This document shows positions 58,767 through 64,000 of a DNA stretch of 64,000 nt, one piece after another. How positions within the stretch are numbered: the stretch's first letter is position 1; the number at the start of each line of letters is the position of its first letter. The DNA is from Numida meleagris (Eukaryota > Chordata > Aves > Galliformes > Numididae), in the NCBI RefSeq assembly GCF_002078875.1, contig NC_034424.1:7915586-7979585 (forward strand), given 5' to 3'. Both the position numbers and the translations under genes were made by a program. A model generated the notes under the pieces. The model saw nothing but the letters and a program-made list of their open reading frames with translations. It was not told the origin of the DNA and ran no database searches.

Positions 58767-58951
58767 CACCCCATCCCCACCCATCCATTCCTCAGCTGAG
58801 AAGTGAAGCCATCGCTCACCTTGTCCTCAGCAGCGAGTTGTGCGCCGCGTCCCGTGCGGCGCTGGGCTCTGGGCTGCTCGGGTGGAACGGCCCCGGCCAC
58901 GCGGTGCAGGGTGGGGGGAAACTGCTGAGCGCTTCTGTTGGTGGCAGGTCG

Positions 58952-59022
58952 GCGGGATGCGGGATGCGGGATGCGGGACGTGCGACGGGTGCGGGATGTG
59001 CGATGCGGGATGCGGGACGCGG
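58952..59022. repeat. 7-bp tandem repeat GGGATGC
   Basis: About ten copies of GGGATGC and variants (GGGACGT, GACGGGT, GATGTGC). It is CpG-containing and lies in the presumed 3' UTR. It has no known function. Confidence 0.85.
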
Positions 59023-61020
59023 CTGCTCCTTTCGGTGCCGGCTCTCGGTGCAGCCGGGTGCTGGGTTGGTTCCTCTCCCCCTCCCGCTCTGAGCTGCTCC
59101 GCTGCGTCGGGTTCTCCTTGCTCGGCCTCTGCTGCGCTGCCCTGCGCCTGCTCCTGAGTCTGAAGTGGGTTGGGTGCGCAGAGGCTGTTTTCCTTTTTGT
59201 TTTTTTTTTGTTTATTAAAAAACAAAGTGCTTTGTCGGTCTGCGGCTCATCCTGCAGGGAAGAAGCCCTGACACCCGGCTGGCTGGTGCCCGTCCCAGCC
59301 TGCTCCTCGGGGCACGGTGACGGAGCCGTGGTGCGTTCAGCTCGGTGGTGCCCGAGGCCGCGGTCAGCTCAGTGCTGGGGATGGAAGCACGCGGTGTTGT
59401 GCGGCGGTGCTGGGCCTGGGGCAGCCCTGGGATTGCCGAGGATGGCTGGTTTTGCTTTTCTTTTTCATTTTGACTGCGACGGAAGGGCCTGCGTTAAGGT
59501 GCTTAGTGTGTGTTCTGCAGCAGGTTCGGGTCTCTGGATGAGCGCACCGCGGGCCGTCGCTTCGGGCTCCCGGGGCTCTTTCTGTCCCACTTTGGTTCCT
59601 GAATCCAGGCAGCGCTTTGCTCAGGGTTTCCTTCCGTCTTTGTGTTGCAATTCGGGAAGGGGAGGGGCGAGAGGCTGACCCAGGCTTTGGCCACGTGTTT
59701 TGTTTTCTTCGATACTTGAAGCTGTTTTTTGGCACCGTGATACGAAGCTGTCCGGCGCTTGGCGCGTTCCGCTGCTCTTTGCCCTGAGACCAAGAAACGC
59801 CGGGCTCCTCCCTGCCCCCCCCCACCCCTCGCTGGACAGCACAGGGGGCAGCCCCGGCCCCGGCCCCATCGGCGCTGGGTGTGACGCGGGGGGCACAGGA
59901 CCGCCACCACCCCGGCCCCGTTTGCACTTTACCCACATCCACCGACACCCGCTCCTCCCGATGCGTGGTGCTGCCCCAGCCCAGCGCGGCACCGTGGGTC
60001 GGGCTTCCCCTCCCTCCCTCCTCGTGGGGCTGGGGGTCCCATAACCCGGGGCTGCCCCGGTGCCCGCTGCCCTCCGAGGTCCCCCTGGCGATGCTGGCTG
60101 CCCGGGGAGGGGCTGAGCATCCCCACCCTGCTCTGCAGGGATCGCTGCGGGGGGTTCCTCCTCCTCCCCGCTTTGGCACGGGGCCGCGTGGGCTCCCCGC
60201 TGGCTCGAGGGGCCCCGAGCGAAGCGCTCCCAGACAGCGCCCTGGGACAGCAGCAGCAGTACTTGAATGGCTTAGGGCAGAGAGTCTGAAGAGAGTCAAG
60301 TTGCACAGTGAAAATATATATTTTTATACCTAGCACAACTTCCTGTATATTTTTGGGGTTCTTTCTTTCCTTTTCTTTTCTTTTTTTTTTTCCCTTTTTT
60401 TTTTTTTTTTTTCCCTTCTTCTTTGCTTTGGGTTCGTTTTAGTACTTACTATTACTAGGAAGGCAAACTTCTAAAATGTGAAGGGCGTTGGGTTTCTCCT
60501 TATCTGGTAGATGAGGGCAAGCATTTTGCACTAATGTTTCCTGTGTGTGGAGGATTAATGATATGTTTGAAAATGTTATATGGATAATGATTGTATTCTT
60601 CCGACAAACACAACCACGTTACCCCTTTGAAATACTGAATGTAACGCGAGAACAGAGCAGTCCATCGATTGTATGCGGCTTTCCTGAGTGCCTTAGAATT
60701 TTTTGATCTTTTTTTTTTTTCCTTTTTTTTTTCTCTTTTTTTTCCAAGGAAAACAGATGGAGAGAATCAGATCATAACCAACTCCTTCCTCCTCTTTGTT
60801 TACGACACTATTTTAAATTATAGAATTCGGGGCTGCTTTATAATGTGAATAGGAAACTGCATTCATCTAGGTCTGATAGTGTAAAATCAGAGCATCAGTA
60901 TTTATGGTATGTCTGCACCTTTATTCCTATGCTTGACTATTAGCAATATTACATGTATATGATATATCTAAAGTTATACCAAGCACCTTTAAAGAAATCA
61001 GAGCGCGCGCTCCGTGCAGT

Positions 61021-61110
61021 CCCCACATCCCCACATCCCTGTATCCCCCTATCTCCACATCCCCACGTCTCCTTATCTCCTTATCCCCACACCCCCACCT
61101 CCCCCCTCCC
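61021..61110. repeat. Degenerate C-rich repeat, CCCCACATC type
   Basis: About nine imperfect copies of an 8-10 bp unit such as CCCCACATC or TCCTTATC. The plus strand is almost purine-free. The chance open frames across it are not genes. Confidence 0.75.
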
Positions 61111-61622
61111 CCAGCTCCCAGCAGCAGAGTGCTGTAGGACCCCTCGCTCCGGGCCGTGTCCCAGCAGCAGTGGGGTGCCGTGCCCGTCCCGCTGTGGGGT
61201 GCACGTGGGCTGGTGGCCACACGGAGCCCCTGGAGCAGGGGCTGCCGCCTTTCCCGGTCGTTTTCCTGCTGAGGTTTTGTCGGGATTGCTTATTTTTACG
61301 GAAATAACTTGCTGCGAGCGGAGCAGGCCCGTTCACCAAGCCAAAACCAAGAGACCGGCCCCGTTCGCCTCTGCCGGCTTTAAATCCTGCACGCAGCACG
61401 GGGAGTTCGCGGCCGTCCCGGGCTCCAGCTGCTGTTTCAGGGTGTTCCTGCTGTACAGATCCGTCGCGTTGTCAGCCCAGGAGCTGCAGGCGTTCCCCGG
61501 CCCGAGGCCACGGCCGGGGCTGCCCCGAACCCCGGGGCTGTCGGAGCCCCGCGCTCCCATGAGTTTCTTCCACTGTTAGAAGCGTTTTGCACACGACGGT
61601 TGGTTTTTATGTCGAAGTGAAA

Positions 61623-61650
61623 AATAATAATAATAATAATAATAATAAAA
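61623..61650. repeat. (AAT)n microsatellite
   Basis: About nine AAT triplets, followed by an AT-rich and poly-A stretch. It contains AATAAA-like words by chance. Confidence 0.95.
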
Positions 61651-61719
61651 GATAAATATATATATATTAAAAAAAAAAAAAGCCAAAACTCGCAATACTA
61701 TTTTTAAGCAGACAAAACG

Positions 61720-61725
61720 AATAAA
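61720..61725 (+). terminator. Candidate proximal NACC2 poly(A) signal
   Basis: AATAAA within an A-rich stretch, followed directly by an (AAAG)n microsatellite at about 61725-61746. No clear G/U-rich element is seen before the gap, so use is doubtful. Confidence 0.25.
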
Positions 61726-61801
61726 GAAAGAAAGAAAGAAAGAAAGGAAAGAAACGAACCAACCGACGCCGTACGAACGGTGCCTGGCTCGGAGACGCGG
61801 C

Positions 61802-62134
61802 NNNNNNNNNNNNNNNNNNNNNNNNNNNNNNNNNNNNNNNNNNNNNNNNNNNNNNNNNNNNNNNNNNNNNNNNNNNNNNNNNNNNNNNNNNNNNNNNNNN
61901 NNNNNNNNNNNNNNNNNNNNNNNNNNNNNNNNNNNNNNNNNNNNNNNNNNNNNNNNNNNNNNNNNNNNNNNNNNNNNNNNNNNNNNNNNNNNNNNNNNNN
62001 NNNNNNNNNNNNNNNNNNNNNNNNNNNNNNNNNNNNNNNNNNNNNNNNNNNNNNNNNNNNNNNNNNNNNNNNNNNNNNNNNNNNNNNNNNNNNNNNNNNN
62101 NNNNNNNNNNNNNNNNNNNNNNNNNNNNNNNNNN
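61802..62134. other. Assembly gap (333 N)
   Basis: The left side is an (AAAG)n-containing low-complexity run and a short CpG-rich stretch. The right side is C/T-rich. Confidence 0.99.
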
Positions 62135-62264
62135 CCCTCCCTCCCCTCTCCAGGTGAAACTGTGCTCACAGCTGTTTTCAGATGACGGAAAATCCATTGA
62201 CGAGAAGCGAACGGTGCGAGACCATTAATTGTGAAACGCTTTGTAAAATTCACATTTACAGAAT

Positions 62265-62270
62265 AATAAA
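62265..62270 (+). terminator. Likely NACC2 poly(A) signal
   Basis: AATAAA lies in complex AT-rich sequence that resembles a 3' UTR end, about 3.95 kb past the stop codon. A pyrimidine tract begins 110 bp downstream. Confidence 0.5.
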
Positions 62271-62380
62271 GGAGATGACGATTACAAGCCCTGCCCGGCT
62301 CCGCTCGCATCTGTCCCGGGGCGCTGGGCGGGGGCAATGGGGACACGGGACCACGAGGCCGCGGGTGGGCGTCCACGCTG

Positions 62381-63050
62381 TTTCTTTTTCCCTTTGTCCC
62401 CTTTTTTTCCCCCCCTTTTCCCCCTTTTTCCTCTTTTTTCCCTTTTCCCTTTTTTCCCTTTTTTCCCTTTTTTCCCTTTTTTCCCTTTTTTCCCTTTTTT
62501 CCCTTTTCTCCCCTTTTTCCCTCCTTACCCCCTTTTTTGCCCCTCTTTCCCTTTTCTGCCTCTTTCCCTTTTTTCCCTTCTTTTCACTTTTTTGGCCTTT
62601 TTTCCCCTTTTCTTTCCCTTTCTCCCTTTTCCCCCCTTTTCCCCATGTCCCCCTTTTCCCTTTTTCCCCTTATTTCCAATTTTTCCCCCTTTTTTCCCCT
62701 TTTCCTCCTTTTTCCCCTCTTCCCCCTCTTCCCCCTTTTCCCCCTTTTTTCCCTTTTCCCCTTTTCTTTCACCTTTTCCCCTTATTTCCCATTTTTTCCA
62801 CTCTTTTCCCCCTTTTCCTCCTTTTTCCCCCTTTTTCCCCTTTTTTCCCTTTTCCCTTTCCCCTTTCCCCCTTTTCCCCTTTCCTCTTTTTCCCCTTTTT
62901 CCCCTTTTTCCTGTTCCCCTTTTCCCCTTTTTCCCCTTTTCCCCTTTTCCCCCTTTTTTCCCCTTTTTTCCCCTTTTTCCCTTTTCCCCCTTTTCCCCTT
63001 TCCCCTTTTCCCCCTTTTTCCCCATTTTTTCCCTTGTTTTCCCCAACCCC
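62381..63050. repeat. 670-bp homopyrimidine tract, CCCCTTTTT-type
   Basis: The plus strand is built almost only of C and T runs (CCCTTTT, CCCCTTTTT and variants), with purines appearing only at scattered single positions. It is therefore a very long homopurine-homopyrimidine duplex. It produces spurious open frames: Phe/Pro/Ser/Leu-rich on the plus strand, and Gly/Lys/Glu-rich, collagen-like, on the minus strand. No duplicated flanks suggest a transposon. Confidence 0.97.
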
Positions 63051-63708
63051 ATTGGCCACACAGCTGTGTAGAAGCCGCTGGGAGGGCAGCGCAGAAGTCG
63101 GACCCGCGCAGCTCGCAGCGCCGCGTTACATAAACCATTCCCAACTGATTTATTCTAAATGAGTTGTTATAATCAGAATTTTCCTTACGAGCGGCTTTTC
63201 TTGCAAACGTCAGTATTTCAGAAAAAAAAAAAAAAAACACAACACAACCATCATGCGACCGCTCCGATATTTCAAACTGATTACTTATAAACACCATTTC
63301 TAAAATTAGGTCTTTGGTGTGCGGCATTGTCAGAGTGGGTGTATTATGATCTGCAGAGAGTATAAAAAGATAAATGAGTTATTTAACCAAGTACACGGCG
63401 CTGCTGCAGGAATGTGCAGAGGGAAGCGTGCGGGGAAGGGGGGCGGCTCTGAGGCGCCGTGTGAGCGCTGTGCCCGGTCCCACTGAGCTCCCCTGGGCAC
63501 ACGGAGCATCCCCGCGTCCCTTCGGGTGGGACCGCAGCAGCGTCCCTGGCACAGCCCTGACCCCCACCTGCACCCAACCCTTGCACCGAACATGCACGGA
63601 GCAAACCCAGGGGGAGCTGCTCCACCACTGGATTGCAGACTTGGGCTGCCGTGGGGCCCTCTGTAGACAAGTGCTCGTCTTTTGCAGCACTGCCCTGCAC
63701 CAGCTGCA
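63051..63708. other. Intergenic sequence downstream of NACC2
   Basis: A complex AT-rich block (63120-63380) with one poly-A run, then GC-rich sequence. No gene is recognised. The open frames running into the minisatellite are chance. Confidence 0.5.
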
Positions 63709-64000
63709 TTGGCCGCTGCAAGCAGCATCGACCGCTGGAAAAGGCGTTGGTCATTGCAGATGGTGTTGGTCATTGGAAACGGCATCAATCATTGCAAATG
63801 GAGTTAGTCATTGCAAACGGTGTTGGTCATTGCAAATGGCATTGGCTATTGCAAACAGTGTTGGTCATCACAAATGTTATTGGTCACTGCAAGAGACGTT
63901 CATCACTGCAAACTGCGTTGGTCATTGCAAACAGCGTCGGCCAGTGCAAATGGCATTGACCATTGCAGACAGTGTTGGTCATTGCAAAGAGCATTGACTA
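63709..64000. repeat. 19-bp minisatellite, truncated by the window end
   Basis: About 15 copies of a 19-bp unit with consensus TTGGTCATTGCAAANNGNG, continuing past the window edge. Each copy carries ATTGCAAA or a close variant, resembling a C/EBP half-site. Divergence rises toward the left. Open frames over it are artefacts. Confidence 0.95.

Larger units (their letters stand above)
58320..62270 (+). other. NACC2 3' UTR, with two assembly gaps
   Basis: Starts after the stop codon. AT-rich non-repetitive blocks at 58320-58610 and 60270-61000 look like conserved 3' UTR. A GC-rich middle (58780-60260) contains a 7-bp repeat and chance frames up to 311 codons on the minus strand. T-rich runs lie at about 60365-60420 and 60710-60745. 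The likely end is the AATAAA at 62265-62270, with an earlier candidate at 61720-61725. Transcript evidence is needed to place the end. Confidence 0.6.

Noticed and set aside
59364..60299. 311-codon minus-strand frame in the NACC2 3' UTR
   Set aside because: Low-complexity Pro/Gly/Arg/Ser content, no splice signals or family similarity; likely a chance frame.
62182..63162. 326-codon Phe/Pro/Ser/Leu-rich open frame on the plus strand, and a Gly/Lys/Glu-rich collagen-like frame on the minus strand
   Set aside because: Both are direct translations of the C/T homopolymer tract. The apparent composition comes from CCCTTTT repeats, with no start context, domain or splice support.

Overview
The window is a vertebrate nuclear genome segment and almost certainly avian. 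It holds two recognisable CR1 LINE relics, the typical non-LTR repeat of birds. It is GC-rich and compact with many CpG-dense patches, as bird microchromosomes are. It encodes orthologues of two neighbouring human 9q34.3 genes, TMEM250 (C9orf69) and NACC2, in the same order and on the same strand. The orthologous chicken region is expected on chromosome 17; the exact species cannot be told from the sequence. There are no bacterial-type operons, CRISPR arrays or recognisable RNA genes. Most long open frames are chance frames in GC-rich or tandem-repeat DNA.

Layout, left to right. 1-5.9 kb is upstream flank with AT-rich, homeodomain-site-rich blocks and a small CpG-rich patch. 5.9-7.0 kb is a CpG island promoter holding the non-coding first exon of TMEM250, with RFX-, NRF1- and ETS-like sites. 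A 2.8 kb intron leads to one coding exon (CDS 9443-9862) and a 3' UTR of uncertain end. 13.6-47 kb is the TMEM250-NACC2 intergenic region or distal NACC2 leader introns. It has alternating GC-rich filler and AT-rich islands, CpG islands near 22.4-23.9 and 43.4-44.0 kb, two CR1 fragments, several tandem arrays and three assembly gaps. From about 47.3 kb to 62.3 kb lies NACC2: a candidate leader exon, five coding exons that join cleanly into a 578-residue BTB-BEN protein, and a long 3' UTR with two gaps. Beyond its likely poly(A) signal is a roughly 670 bp pyrimidine tract, and the window ends inside a 19-bp minisatellite.

The two genes are not known to work together. NACC2 is a nuclear BTB/BEN transcriptional repressor and TMEM250 is a small multi-pass membrane protein; what they share is conserved synteny.

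The most unusual signal is the TMEM250 leader. After the predicted splice, a strong-context upstream ORF ends in ATGA overlapping the start of a second upstream ORF. The stop of that second ORF overlaps the TMEM250 start codon as TGATG. This looks like a chained termination-reinitiation leader, which is rare for a cellular gene. Other points of interest are layered upstream ORFs in NACC2, a possible BTB-only NACC2 isoform by intron retention, a repeated Q-x-F-E-Q motif in the NACC2 tail, and several phased minisatellites.
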